Positions 33,749 through 42,573 of a stretch of DNA of 64,000 bases are shown here, piece by piece. The DNA is from Gordoniibacillus chartarius. Lineage in GTDB: Bacteria; Bacillota; Bacilli; Paenibacillales; NBRC-103111. Position 1 is the stretch's first letter. Each line of letters begins with the position of its first letter. Location: the NCBI RefSeq assembly GCF_042432825.1, contig NZ_JBHLWN010000110.1, positions 1 to 64,000 of the forward strand, in the 5' to 3' direction. The notes beneath the pieces are model-generated. The model searched no databases and was not told where the DNA came from. It was given only the letters and a program-made list of their open reading frames with translations. The position numbers and the translations under genes were made by a program.

Positions 33749-34834
33749 TTATTTGCTTGGTGCCGGCGTCGCCGGCGTTGTCGTTGTGCCTTCCGCCGGA
33801 GCGGTTGGCGTCGCGCTTGGTGCCGGCGGCTGCGGGAGGTTGTTGGTCAAGATCAGACCAGGCAGCTCCTTCTCCATGAAGTCGTAAGCGCTCTGCTCGG
33901 CGACTTCGGATTTCAGGCTGTCCTTTACTTCATCGAAGGTCTTCGTCTTGCGGGCGTCGACCCTCATGACGTGATAGCCGAATTCAGTCTCGACCGGATC
34001 GCTGATCTTGCCGATCGGCAGCGTCGCCGCGGCATTCTTGAAGCCTTCCACCCACTGGTTGATGTCGGCGTCCTTATATTGGCCTCCCGTGTCCTTGGAA
34101 CCCGGGTCGTCGGAGTACTCCTTGGCGAGCGCCGCAAAGTCGCCGCCCTTGTCGAGCTTGTCCTTCACTTCCTTGGCACGGGCCAGCGCCTCTTCCTTCG
34201 TGCGGAGCGCCTTCTGCCCCGTCGGGTCGCTCGGATCGGTCAGACCGATGAGAATGTGGCTTACCGTAGCTACGCCATACGCACCGGGTTCCGCCTTCAA
34301 ACGGTCGTCATAGCTCTTCTTCGCTTCGTCGTCGGTAACTTTTTCTTTCAAGCCGCCGATACCGTAAGAACTCATCTTGAGGAAATCTTCAATATCCGCC
34401 ATCTGCAGATTATTTTTCTTCAGCTGCTCGTCCAGTCCGCCTTCCATAGCGCCGAAGTACATTTTGAATTGCTCCAGCTGACTTGCCACCTGCTTGTCCG
34501 CTTCGGCCTTGACCGGATCGGACGCCCGCGAAGCGAGCACCTTCATCGCGATCAGCTGCTTCAGCAGGTCCTGCTGGAAAGCCGGATCCGCTGCGTACTG
34601 CTCGAGCCCCGGATTAATCAGCTTGTTCACATTCATGAACGAATCGAAATTCGCCTTCGTAATGGTGCCATTCTCCTTGTAGGTAGCGATGACGTCTGTC
34701 GGCTTGTCGGTATTCGTCGTGCCGCCGTTTGCCGCGTCCTTGTTTCCTCCGCATGCCGCCAGCGCCAGGACTAGAGCGGCAGTGAGCAGAACGAGCGCCC
34801 ACTTGCGCGCTGTAGTCGGTTTATTTTGCAACAT
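33749..34834 (-). CDS. prsA: PrsA-type extracellular foldase lipoprotein
   Basis: Peptidyl-prolyl isomerase anchored outside the membrane. Signal peptide with lipobox LALAAC (Cys28), N/C chaperone domain (residues 45-180), a parvulin domain (VATVSHILIGL to FGYHVMRVD) and a Pro/Thr/Ala-rich tail. The 361-residue length is slightly above usual. It overlaps mfd by 14 bases. Bacillus subtilis has no foldase at this position, so this is a lineage-specific linkage. Confidence 0.93.
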   Translation of the reverse strand: MLQNKPTTARKWALVLLTAALVLALAACGGNKDAANGGTTNTDKPTDVIATYKENGTITKANFDSFMNVNKLINPGLEQYAADPAFQQDLLKQLIAMKVLASRASDPVKAEADKQVASQLEQFKMYFGAMEGGLDEQLKKNNLQMADIEDFLKMSSYGIGGLKEKVTDDEAKKSYDDRLKAEPGAYGVATVSHILIGLTDPSDPTGQKALRTKEEALARAKEVKDKLDKGGDFAALAKEYSDDPGSKDTGGQYKDADINQWVEGFKNAAATLPIGKISDPVETEFGYHVMRVDARKTKTFDEVKDSLKSEVAEQSAYDFMEKELPGLILTNNLPQPPAPSATPTAPAEGTTTTPATPAPSK

Positions 34835-37800
34835 CTTGCAATTCTCCCTTCGGTTTCAGAGCACCTTTGTATTGGACCAAGAATTTCTCCACGAATGCGA
34901 TGGATTGTTCCGGCGTGAATCCTTTGCAGCGAATGTTGATGACAATCTGCGGTCCGGATAGAAGCTTGACGCGCCCGTCCCACTGGGACGACATGGCATG
35001 CAGCTTCTGCCCGTCGAGGCGGGCGTTCTGATCGGCGCTGATCTTGATCTGGAAGTCGTCGCCCTTCTGGCTGATCTGCTCGATGCGGTATTCGGCGCCG
35101 AACGCCTTCAGCCGCGCTACGGCAAGCAGGTTTTGAACCGCCTGCGGCGGCTCGCCGAACCGGTCAAGCAGCTCGTCGGCCAAATCCTCCGCCTCCTCCA
35201 GGGAGCGGATATTCGCCACCTTCTTGTAAATCTCGATCTTCTGCATGCTGTCGTAAATATAGTCCGACGGCAGGTAAGCGTCGAGCTGAATGTCCAGCTG
35301 GGTGTTCCAATCCTGCTCCTGAACGGTCTCCTCGCCCATCTCCTTCTTGCGCTGGGCGATTTCCTCCGCCAGCATCTGCGAATACAGATCGAAGCCGACC
35401 GAAGCGATGAAGCCGTGCTGCTCCGCACCGAGCAGGTTGCCGGCCCCGCGGATGGACAAGTCCCTCATGGCAATTTTAAACCCTGAGCCAAGCTCTGTAA
35501 ACTCTTTGATCGCCTGCAGGCGTTTCTCCGCCACTTCCGTCAGCACTTTATCCCGCTGATACGTGAAATAGGCGTAGGCGATCCGGTTCGAGCGGCCGAC
35601 GCGCCCGCGCAGCTGGTACAGCTGGGACAATCCCATTTTGTCAGCGTCGTGGACGATCAGCGTGTTGACGTTCGGGATGTCGACGCCGGTCTCGATAATG
35701 CTCGTCGACACAAGTACGTCGAACTCGCCGTCCAGGAAGTCGAGAATCGTCTTCTCCAGCTCCTGCTCGGTCATCTGGCCGTGGGCGACAGCGACCCGCG
35801 CGTCCGGGACGAGCATCGAAATCTGCTCCGCCATCTGGTTGATGCCCTGCACCCGATTGTACAAATAGTACACCTGGCCTTCGCGGGCCAGCTCCCGTTC
35901 GATCGCTTCGCGCACTAACGCGGTGCTGTATTCCACCACATACGTTTGAACCGGGAAGCGATTTTCCGGCGGCGTCTCGATTACGGACAAGTCCCGCACC
36001 CCGAGCATCGACATATGCAGCGTACGCGGGATCGGCGTCGCGGTCAGCGTCAGCACATCCACATTCGCCTTCAGCCGCTTCAGCTTCTCCTTATGCGTCA
36101 CGCCGAAGCGCTGCTCCTCGTCGACGATCAGCAGACCGAGGTCTTTGAAAATCATATCCTGCGACAGCAGCCGGTGCGTCCCGATCACGACGTCGACCGT
36201 TCCGGCGCGAACGCCCTTGATCGTCTCGTTCTGCTCCTTCTTGGAGCGGAACCGGCTCAGCACCTGGATATTGAATGGATAGCCCGAGAACCGCTCGCGG
36301 AACGTCTCGTAGTGCTGCTGAGCGAGAATGGTCGTCGGAACGAGCACGGCCACCTGCTTGCCGTCGATCGCCGCCTTGAACGCCGCGCGGATCGCGACCT
36401 CGGTTTTGCCGTAGCCAACGTCGCCGCAAAGCAGCCGGTCCATCGGGCGCGGCTTCTCCATATCCTTCTTGATTTCTTCGATCGCCCGCAGCTGGTCGTT
36501 CGTCTCGTCGTACGGGAACATCGCCTCGAACTCCTGCTGATAGCTCGAATCGCGGCTGAACGCGTAGCCTGGGGTCGATTGCCGCTGCGCATACAGCTTG
36601 ATAAGATCGTCGGCGATATCCTTGACGGCCGAGCGGGCTTTGGATTTGGCCCGATTCCAGTCCGCCCCGCCAAGCTTGTAAATCTTCGGCTCCTTGTCCT
36701 CGGACCCGACGTACTTCTGAATCAGATCGATCTGCTCGATCGGCACCGACAGCTTGTCGCCGCCGGCGTACACAATATGCAAATAATCTTTATGAATGCC
36801 CCCGACCTCTAGCGTGCCGATGCCTACATATTTGCCGATGCCATGGTTGACGTGTACGACATAGTCCCCGACCTTGAGCTCCTGATAGTTCTTGATCCGC
36901 TCGGCGTTCTCGATCTTCTTGTCGACCTTGCGCGCCTTGCGCTGCTTCTGCGTGAACATCTCGCCTTCCGTGATGACTACCAAGTGGACCGACGGCAGCT
37001 CGAAGCCGGACTGCAGGGAGCCGTTCAAAATCAGCGGTTCCTCGATGCTATAGTCGGCAAGCACCCGCTTGACGCGGTCGACCCGCTCTTCGCCGCCGGA
37101 CAGCACCATCACCTTCACGCCCGACTTTTTCCAGCGCTCCATCTCCGACTTCAGCACGTTCATCTGACCGTGGAAGCTTTGCATCGCCCGCGACACGAAG
37201 TTGACGATGTTCTGCGGCTGGGCCCCCGGTACCTGACGCAGGAACAGCGAAAGGAACAGCGTCGGGTACGGTCTGCGGTGCAGCAGCGTCTCGTACGTCT
37301 TGGACAGAACCAGCGACGGCATTGCATGACCTTCCGTCAAGGCGTGCGTCATCCATTCCGCATCGTCCCGCTCCAGCTGCTTCGCCGTTTCGAGCAGGCG
37401 CGCCGGTTCGTCGATCAGCAGCAAAGTGTCCTTGGATACGTAATCGAGCAGCGTCTGGCGTTCCGGGTACAGCAGCGACATGTATTTGAAGATGCCCGGA
37501 AAATGCTGCCCCTCGCGCAGCCGCTCGATATCGTGTCCGATCCCCTCCAGCAGCTTCTCCTTCGCCGTGCGGTCGGTCATCTTCGCAAGCTGGGCCTCCA
37601 GCAGCTCGTACGCATGCTGCGCCGCTAGTTGAAAGCGCTTTACATCGGTCAAAATCTCCCGGCATGGCGGAATATGGACGACGTTTAATTTATCCACCGA
37701 CCGTTGGTCGGAAATATCGAACGTACGAATGGAATCCACTTCAATGTCAAAGAGCTCGATTCTTACGGCCAGAGGAGAAGTTAATGGGAAGAAGTCAATG

Positions 37801-38348
37801 ATACCGCCGCGGACGCTCATCTCGCCTTTGCGCTCGACCTGCTCCACACGCTCGTAGCCGAGCTCGGTCATGCGCTCGAGGAACGCGCTCAGCTGCAGCT
37901 CGTCCCCAACCTTCACATCAAGCTGACAATCCGCAAATATGTCCCGGTTCGGCAGCAGCCGCCGCAGCCCGGCGAAAGGAGTAATGACGATGCCGTCATA
38001 GCCCCGCGCCAGCTTCGTCAGCACATCGATGCGCGAAGCAAGCATCTCCGGGGAGGAGGCGGCCGCCTCGGCGGCGATAAGCTCCTGCGACGGATAGAGG
38101 AGGACGCGCTCTTCGGACAAGCATTCGACGAGATCCTCATGAATCTTTTGCGCGGCAAACATGTTATGCGTTACGATCAAGAACGGCCGCTTCAATTCAT
38201 TCTCCAGCGCGGCAATCATCACTTGGCGCGACGAGCCGGTCAATCCGGATACGATCTGCTCGCGCATGCCGCTGCGTACGCCCTGGACTACGGATTGGAA
38301 GTCACTATCCGCCGAGAATGCTTCTAGCAAAGCTTGTAAAGCCTGCAA
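34821..38348 (-). CDS. mfd: Transcription-repair coupling factor Mfd
   Basis: DNA translocase that removes stalled RNA polymerase and recruits UvrA. The 1175-residue product has the UvrB-like N-terminal module (SGLTGSSRQVMIAAL), the CarD-like polymerase-binding domain (LKVGDYVVHVNHGIGKYVGI), Walker A GDVGYGKTEVA, the DEEQ box, SATIPRT-like TATPIPRTL and QLRGRVGRS, then the TRCF C-terminal domain. I place the start at a TTG (38348) with AGGAG 10 bases upstream. An ATG at 38402 is in frame but reads through a CRISPR-type repeat and adds 18 residues absent from other Mfd proteins. Confidence 0.95.
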   Translation of the reverse strand: MQALQALLEAFSADSDFQSVVQGVRSGMREQIVSGLTGSSRQVMIAALENELKRPFLIVTHNMFAAQKIHEDLVECLSEERVLLYPSQELIAAEAAASSPEMLASRIDVLTKLARGYDGIVITPFAGLRRLLPNRDIFADCQLDVKVGDELQLSAFLERMTELGYERVEQVERKGEMSVRGGIIDFFPLTSPLAVRIELFDIEVDSIRTFDISDQRSVDKLNVVHIPPCREILTDVKRFQLAAQHAYELLEAQLAKMTDRTAKEKLLEGIGHDIERLREGQHFPGIFKYMSLLYPERQTLLDYVSKDTLLLIDEPARLLETAKQLERDDAEWMTHALTEGHAMPSLVLSKTYETLLHRRPYPTLFLSLFLRQVPGAQPQNIVNFVSRAMQSFHGQMNVLKSEMERWKKSGVKVMVLSGGEERVDRVKRVLADYSIEEPLILNGSLQSGFELPSVHLVVITEGEMFTQKQRKARKVDKKIENAERIKNYQELKVGDYVVHVNHGIGKYVGIGTLEVGGIHKDYLHIVYAGGDKLSVPIEQIDLIQKYVGSEDKEPKIYKLGGADWNRAKSKARSAVKDIADDLIKLYAQRQSTPGYAFSRDSSYQQEFEAMFPYDETNDQLRAIEEIKKDMEKPRPMDRLLCGDVGYGKTEVAIRAAFKAAIDGKQVAVLVPTTILAQQHYETFRERFSGYPFNIQVLSRFRSKKEQNETIKGVRAGTVDVVIGTHRLLSQDMIFKDLGLLIVDEEQRFGVTHKEKLKRLKANVDVLTLTATPIPRTLHMSMLGVRDLSVIETPPENRFPVQTYVVEYSTALVREAIERELAREGQVYYLYNRVQGINQMAEQISMLVPDARVAVAHGQMTEQELEKTILDFLDGEFDVLVSTSIIETGVDIPNVNTLIVHDADKMGLSQLYQLRGRVGRSNRIAYAYFTYQRDKVLTEVAEKRLQAIKEFTELGSGFKIAMRDLSIRGAGNLLGAEQHGFIASVGFDLYSQMLAEEIAQRKKEMGEETVQEQDWNTQLDIQLDAYLPSDYIYDSMQKIEIYKKVANIRSLEEAEDLADELLDRFGEPPQAVQNLLAVARLKAFGAEYRIEQISQKGDDFQIKISADQNARLDGQKLHAMSSQWDGRVKLLSGPQIVINIRCKGFTPEQSIAFVEKFLVQYKGALKPKGELQDVAK

Positions 38349-38368
38349 GTCTGGTGCACTCCTCTCAC

Positions 38369-38400
38369 GTTTCAATCCACGCCCGCATGAAGCGGGCGAC
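38369..38400 (-). repeat. Solitary subtype I-C CRISPR-type repeat (32 bp) in the mfd leader
   Basis: On the minus strand the 32-mer begins GTCGCCCGC, forms a perfect 7-bp stem CGCCCGC/GCGGGCG around a 5-base loop, and ends GTGGATTGAAAC. This is the architecture and 3' signature of subtype I-C repeats. It occurs once only: no second copy, spacer or cas gene is visible. It ends 5 bases before the mfd Shine-Dalgarno. It could be an array remnant, or a hairpin kept for mfd control. Confidence 0.8.
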
Positions 38401-38439
38401 ACCGGATTTGCTTCTCACAAAAAGAAGCCTCGAAGCGTA

Positions 38440-38458
38440 TTCGGCGAATGTCGCCGAA
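38440..38458 (-). other. Hairpin between fin and mfd
   Basis: Perfect 8-bp stem TTCGGCGA/TCGCCGAA with a 3-base loop, 40 bases before the CRISPR-type repeat. A TTTTT lies about 16 bases past the stem, too far for a standard terminator, so it may be a weak attenuator or part of a two-hairpin mfd leader. Confidence 0.45.
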
Positions 38459-38491
38459 CCTGCTCCAGGCTGGTTCCTACGATTAGCCTCG

Positions 38492-38722
38492 TTATTGCAG
38501 GGGACTGCCAAGCAGAGACAGCTCCGGGTTGTTCTCCAGCGCTTCTCTGCAATAGTCGCAGACCACCTTAACGGTGACGTCTCCGTCTACGTTATAGGCT
38601 ATTATATCTCTCCGCTCTTCGGGGGTCAAGAAATGGAACCCCAGCTGCATCTCACTGACATCCGCCTGGTTAATCTCGCCTTGGAATGTCAGACAATGCC
38701 TGCAAATGTATTTCACTGACAT
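38492..38722 (-). CDS. fin: Anti-sigma-F factor Fin
   Basis: Small zinc-ribbon-like protein made in the forespore that turns off sigma-F and eases the change to sigma-G. The 76-residue product has the two metal-binding pairs CRHC (residues 7-10) and CDYC (about 55-58) and the family's LTPEERRDII. GGGAGG 9 bases before the ATG. Position upstream of mfd is as in Bacillus subtilis (yabK). Confidence 0.93.
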   Translation of the reverse strand: MSVKYICRHCLTFQGEINQADVSEMQLGFHFLTPEERRDIIAYNVDGDVTVKVVCDYCREALENNPELSLLGSPLQ

Positions 38723-38980
38723 CAGTGTATGCCTCCCAGAAGGTTTGTATTACCTTCCAGTATGCCCAGTTCGGCGAGGATTAGGCATGGTCGGCGGATT
38801 TGTTTGGCGAGCTTCGGGCGGGGGGCGGTGCCTGCTCTGCGCGATAGACCGAGGACGCCCCTGTCCGGGCCGTCTTCGCCCTCCGTCGCGGCGCGGCAGC
38901 GCCATGACGGCCCTGTTCGGGCCGTCCTCACCCGCCCGCGCGGCGAGGCGCATTACGGACCTTTCCCCGTCACAGCCGGC

Positions 38981-39544
38981 CTACCCGTTAAACTTCGCCA
39001 TCGTTTTCTCAAACGGATTCGACAGCGAGAACTCCATGGCGTCGACAACGTTGTCCAGCAGCGCATCCATCCGGCTGAACTCCTCCTTCGTAAACGCCGC
39101 AAGCACGTAGTTCGCGATATCGAAGCCAGGCACGGTCGGTCTTGAAATGCCGATGCGGATCCGGTTAAACGTCTGCGTTCCCGTATGCTGAATGATCGAC
39201 TTGATGCCGTTGTGGCCTCCGGCGCTCCCCTGATAGCGTAGACGGATCGAGCCAAAGGCCGTATCGAGGTCGTCGTAGAGGATGACGACGTCTTCCAGCG
39301 GAATTTTGTAAAAATCCATGCAAGCCCGCAAAGACTCCCCCGACAAATTCATATACGTCTGCGGCTTCAGCAGGTAAACCTTCTCCCCGCCGACATTGCC
39401 CTCGGCCAGCAGCCCCTTGCACTTATTCTGGAACTTGTTCAGGCCGTGCTTGTCGGCGAACCGGTCCACAGCCATGAAGCCGATATTATGGCGCGTCTTA
39501 GCGTATTGAGACCCCGGGTTGCCGAGTCCGACGAAACACTTCAC
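38981..39544 (-). CDS. pth: Peptidyl-tRNA hydrolase
   Basis: Recycles peptidyl-tRNAs released from ribosomes (spoVC in Bacillus). The 187-residue product shows VGLGNPGSQYAKTRHNIGFM with the catalytic His, LLKPQTYMNLSGES, VILYDDLDTAFGSIRLR and GSAGGHNGIKSI. GTG start with GGAGG 9 bases upstream. Separated from fin by 258 bases of GC-rich DNA with two near-identical 22-base blocks (38861-38882 and 38913-38934) but no gene. Confidence 0.97.
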   Translation of the reverse strand: MKCFVGLGNPGSQYAKTRHNIGFMAVDRFADKHGLNKFQNKCKGLLAEGNVGGEKVYLLKPQTYMNLSGESLRACMDFYKIPLEDVVILYDDLDTAFGSIRLRYQGSAGGHNGIKSIIQHTGTQTFNRIRIGISRPTVPGFDIANYVLAAFTKEEFSRMDALLDNVVDAMEFSLSNPFEKTMAKFNG

Positions 39545-39608
39545 TCCCGCCCGCCTCCGATCTGTATACTATAATTTACTGAAAATTTATCTTCTGTCAC
39601 TTTGACTA

Positions 39609-39661
39609 TTGACATTTGCCAGTTATTGGCTATATTTTGATAAAGTAAGAAAACGCTTTCC
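39609..39661 (+). promoter_or_regulatory. Promoter with cre-like operator for the 39.7 kb small gene
   Basis: TTGACA (39609-39614) and TATATT (39631-39636), 16 bp apart on the plus strand. About 12 bases past the -10 is GAAAACGCTTTC (39649-39660), a perfect palindrome that matches the inner part of the CcpA cre consensus. A cre at the transcription start would imply repression by good carbon sources. Confidence 0.6.
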
Positions 39662-39679
39662 GGAGCAGGTGATCGCTGT

Positions 39680-39883
39680 ATGACGTATGGCAACGGAGAA
39701 CTGCTGCATGAAGATCGGCATTTTTACGATCACGTCGAGTACCAGGTTCCTGTCCAAGTGTACTGCCAGGGCATTCACCGCGACATTGGCTACGTAGAAT
39801 ATTACTCCGAATTTTTCATCAAAGTCAACAACACCTACTACAATCGCAAAATGTTCACGTTCGTCTCGCGTCCCGGCTACTAA
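39680..39883 (+). CDS. Small conserved-looking protein, unknown function
   Basis: A 67-residue acidic/aromatic protein on the strand opposite to its neighbours, rich in Tyr, His and Val (EDRHFYDHVEYQVPVQVY, YVEYYSEFFIKVNNTYYN). No signal peptide or membrane segment. It has a promoter, a cre-like site and an AGCAGGTGATCGCTGT leader, so it is probably real. I do not recognise the family. Divergent from pth. Confidence 0.65.
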   Translation: MTYGNGELLHEDRHFYDHVEYQVPVQVYCQGIHRDIGYVEYYSEFFIKVNNTYYNRKMFTFVSRPGY

Positions 39884-40006
39884 CGCCAATCTTCCCGGCC
39901 GTAGGGCCGGAGCCTCCAAGCCCCTAACGCACAGCAACGCAAACAGGCTGCCCCGCGAAGAAGCAGCCCATGCCCATGCTTATGCCACGACCAACCACTG
40001 TACCGA

Positions 40007-40651
40007 TTACACCGTCTCGCCGACCTTATCCGCTTCCGTAGGCGCCCCGGCAACCGGTTCGCCAGCCGACTCCTTGTCGACAATCTCTTCGTCCGTCCCC
40101 GCCTTCTGAGGCGCCAGCACCGTCACAACCGGCTGATCCGGCTCGGCCTTAAGCTCAAGGCCGGCAGGCAGCTGAATCGAGCTGACCAGGAACGATTCGC
40201 CCAGCTGCAGCTCGCTGACGTCGATTTGAAGCGTCGCCGGAAGATCTCGCGGCAAGCAGCGCACCTCCAGCTCATGCAGAATCGTCTGCAGCATGCCGCC
40301 CTCCTTCACGCCCGCCGCTTCTCCGACGAATTCGAGCGGCACGGTCGCCCGCACCGGCTCATCCATATTGATTTGATGAAAATCGACATGCAGCAGCTCG
40401 CGCGTCACTTTGTCCCGTTGAACATCGCTCAACATGACCGGCTGCGTACCGCTTCCCGGCACGTCCAGCTCCACAATCGCGTGGCGGTTCGAGCGAAGCA
40501 GCTGATTCAGATCCTTCTGATCGATCAGCAGCGACGTCGATCCGACCTTCTTGCCATATACAACCGCAGGGATCTTGCCCTCGCGGCGCAAAAACTTAAC
40601 CTCAGCCTTCGTCAATCCGTCCCGGGCTTCCGCCTTCAGCGAAATCGTCAT
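40007..40651 (-). CDS. rplY: Ribosomal protein bL25, general stress (Ctc) type
   Basis: Binds 5S rRNA. The 214-residue product has the L25 N-terminal domain (KFLRREGKIPAVVYGKKVGS, VDFHQINMDE) and the TL5/Ctc C-terminal beta domain (LHELEVRCLPRDLPATLQID), then an acidic tail of about 30 residues. In Bacillus subtilis prs lies between glmU and ctc; here it is absent. A GAGTATAcctATACTC-type palindrome lies in the leader. Confidence 0.95.
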   Translation of the reverse strand: MTISLKAEARDGLTKAEVKFLRREGKIPAVVYGKKVGSTSLLIDQKDLNQLLRSNRHAIVELDVPGSGTQPVMLSDVQRDKVTRELLHVDFHQINMDEPVRATVPLEFVGEAAGVKEGGMLQTILHELEVRCLPRDLPATLQIDVSELQLGESFLVSSIQLPAGLELKAEPDQPVVTVLAPQKAGTDEEIVDKESAGEPVAGAPTEADKVGETV

Positions 40652-40679
40652 AATTGAAAAAAGCCTCCCTTGTTTGGAT

Positions 40680-40695
40680 GAGTATACCTATACTC
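40680..40695 (-). promoter_or_regulatory. Palindrome in the glmU-rplY gap
   Basis: GAGTATA and TATACTC flank two central bases, a 7-bp dyad 29 bases before rplY. It may be an operator or overlap a -10 region; no regulator can be named. Confidence 0.35.
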
Positions 40696-40720
40696 TGTCC
40701 AAAATCGGGAAGCTTCACTC

Positions 40721-42130
40721 TTATTTTTTGGAATTTGCTTCTTTCTTCGCCTTGAACCGCGCCTTCAGCTTATCCGCATATCCCGGTTTGTTCGTTTGGC
40801 GCTCGCGCGCGATCGCGAGATCGCCTTCCGGCACATCGTTCGTGATGGTCGAGCCTGCTACGACGTAAGCCCCCTTGCCGATCTTCACCGGTGCGATCAG
40901 GTTCACATTGCTGCCGATGAACGCGTCGTCCTCGACTTCCGTGATCTGCTTATTGAAGCCGTCATAGTTAACGGTAATGGCGCCGCAGCCGAAGTTCACG
41001 TTGCTGCCGATTACCGCATCGCCGACATATGCGAGGTGCGACACCTTCGAGCCTTTGCCGAGCGTAGCGTTCTTCACCTCGACGAAGTCGCCGATCTTGA
41101 CGTCCTCGCCGAGCTTGGCGCCCGGACGCAGGTAAGCGAACGGACCGACGGAGCTTTCCGCGCCGACAACCGCTTCCTGAAGGACGGAATGCTTGATCGT
41201 TACGCCATCGGCTACCGTACTGTCGGTAATGTCCGCGCCCGGTCCGATCGTGCATTCCGCGCCGATCGCCGTGCGTCCCCGCAGGACGGAGCCCGGATAT
41301 ACAACCGTATCGGCACCGATCGTCACACCAGCCTCAATGTACGTAGCGGCCGGATCGATAATCGTTACGCCGTTCACCATATGCGCGCGGTTGATCCGCG
41401 CCCGCATCAGCCGTTCCGCTTCGGACAGCGCCACACGGTCGTTCACGCCGAACGACTCATCCGCATCCTTCGTCACATAGGCTTCAACGATATCGCCCTG
41501 GTCGCGCAGAATGCCGATGACATCCGTCAAATAATACTCGTTCTGTGCGTTGTTATTCGTCACTTGAGCAAGCGCCGCAAACAGCTTCTTATTGTCGAAG
41601 CAGTACGTCCCTGCATTGATTTCCTTAATGGCCGCTTCCTCCGGCGTGCAATCCTTCTGCTCTACGATCCGGACCACGCGTCCGTCTTCACCGCGCACGA
41701 TGCGTCCGAGGCCGGTCGGATCTTCGAATATTGCCGTCAGCATCGTTACCGCCGCACCGCCGCGCTCATGCGCTTCCACCATCGCCTGCAGCGTCTCCGG
41801 ACGGATGAGCGGCGTATCGCCGTAAACGACGACCGTCGTTCCTTCCAGATCGGCAAGCAGCTCCTTCGCCTGCAGCACCGCATGCCCCGTTCCGAGCTGC
41901 TGAGCCTGAAGCGCGTAGCCCACTTTATCGCCAAAATATGCCTGTACCGCCTCCGCACCATGCCCGACGACGACGACAGTCTGCGCCGGATCGAGCGCCG
42001 CCAGCGCGTCGACGACATGACCGACCATCGGCTTGCCGCACACCGGGTGCAGCACCTTGTACAGCTTCGATTTCATCCGCTTCCCCTGGCCTGCCGCCAA
42101 TACTACCCCGTAAACCGCCAAAGCCGTCAC
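40721..42130 (-). CDS. glmU: Bifunctional GlmU (UDP-GlcNAc synthesis)
   Basis: Acetylates glucosamine-1-P and couples it to UTP. The 469-residue product has the uridylyltransferase half (LAAGQGKRMKSKLYKVLHP, YGDTPLIRP) and the left-handed beta-helix acetyltransferase half (GAECTIGPGADI, SHLAYVGDAVIG, GAITVNYDG). The listed GTG start directly abuts an AGGA; a TTG three codons later has AGGAG at better spacing, so the start is uncertain by three residues. Confidence 0.97.
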   Translation of the reverse strand: MTALAVYGVVLAAGQGKRMKSKLYKVLHPVCGKPMVGHVVDALAALDPAQTVVVVGHGAEAVQAYFGDKVGYALQAQQLGTGHAVLQAKELLADLEGTTVVVYGDTPLIRPETLQAMVEAHERGGAAVTMLTAIFEDPTGLGRIVRGEDGRVVRIVEQKDCTPEEAAIKEINAGTYCFDNKKLFAALAQVTNNNAQNEYYLTDVIGILRDQGDIVEAYVTKDADESFGVNDRVALSEAERLMRARINRAHMVNGVTIIDPAATYIEAGVTIGADTVVYPGSVLRGRTAIGAECTIGPGADITDSTVADGVTIKHSVLQEAVVGAESSVGPFAYLRPGAKLGEDVKIGDFVEVKNATLGKGSKVSHLAYVGDAVIGSNVNFGCGAITVNYDGFNKQITEVEDDAFIGSNVNLIAPVKIGKGAYVVAGSTITNDVPEGDLAIARERQTNKPGYADKLKARFKAKKEANSKK

Positions 42131-42192
42131 TCCTATCCTTCACGATGCTATATCGTATGATTTCCTTCATCGAATATAGCTTATCTTCAGCC

Positions 42193-42221
42193 AAAAGAAA
42201 AGAGAGCCCGCAGGCTCTCTA
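42193..42221 (-). terminator. Rho-independent terminator after spoVG
   Basis: Stem AGAGAGCC/GGCTCTCT (42201-42220) and minus-strand TTTTCTTTT. Confidence 0.9.
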
Positions 42222-42244
42222 GTGCAAGTGAGTCAAATGCCCAC

Positions 42245-42529
42245 TTAAGCTCCTTCTTCAATAACTTCCTCCTCAGCTGCGGCCCGATCGTACTCGGCCA
42301 GAACAGCTGCCTGAATCTTCTCCCGAGTTGTGGAGGAAATCGGGTGTGCGATGTCGCGGAATTCCCCGTCTGGGGTCCGCTTGCTCGGCATCGCAACGAA
42401 CATGCCATTGTTGCCGTCAATGACACGAATGTCATGTACGACGAACTCGTTGTCGATAGTGATGGAGGCGATAGCCTTCATTCGACCTTCCGAGTTCACC
42501 CGGCGGAGTCTAACATCGGTAATTTGCAC
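42245..42529 (-). CDS. spoVG: SpoVG RNA/DNA-binding regulator
   Basis: The 94-residue product is typical SpoVG: MQITDVRLRRVNSEGRMKAI, DNEFVVHDIRVIDG, FVAMPSKRTPDGEFRDIAHP. It binds nucleic acids and affects septation, capsule and virulence in different Firmicutes. Acidic tail. A sigma-H promoter precedes it. Confidence 0.97.
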   Translation of the reverse strand: MQITDVRLRRVNSEGRMKAIASITIDNEFVVHDIRVIDGNNGMFVAMPSKRTPDGEFRDIAHPISSTTREKIQAAVLAEYDRAAAEEEVIEEGA

Positions 42530-42573
42530 TTGAGTTCACCACCTTTTGTCGTAACGTTTGCTTGGATGTAACA

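Noticed and set aside
40796..42160. 454-codon plus-strand frame opposite glmU
   Set aside because: Shadow of glmU by the same reasoning.
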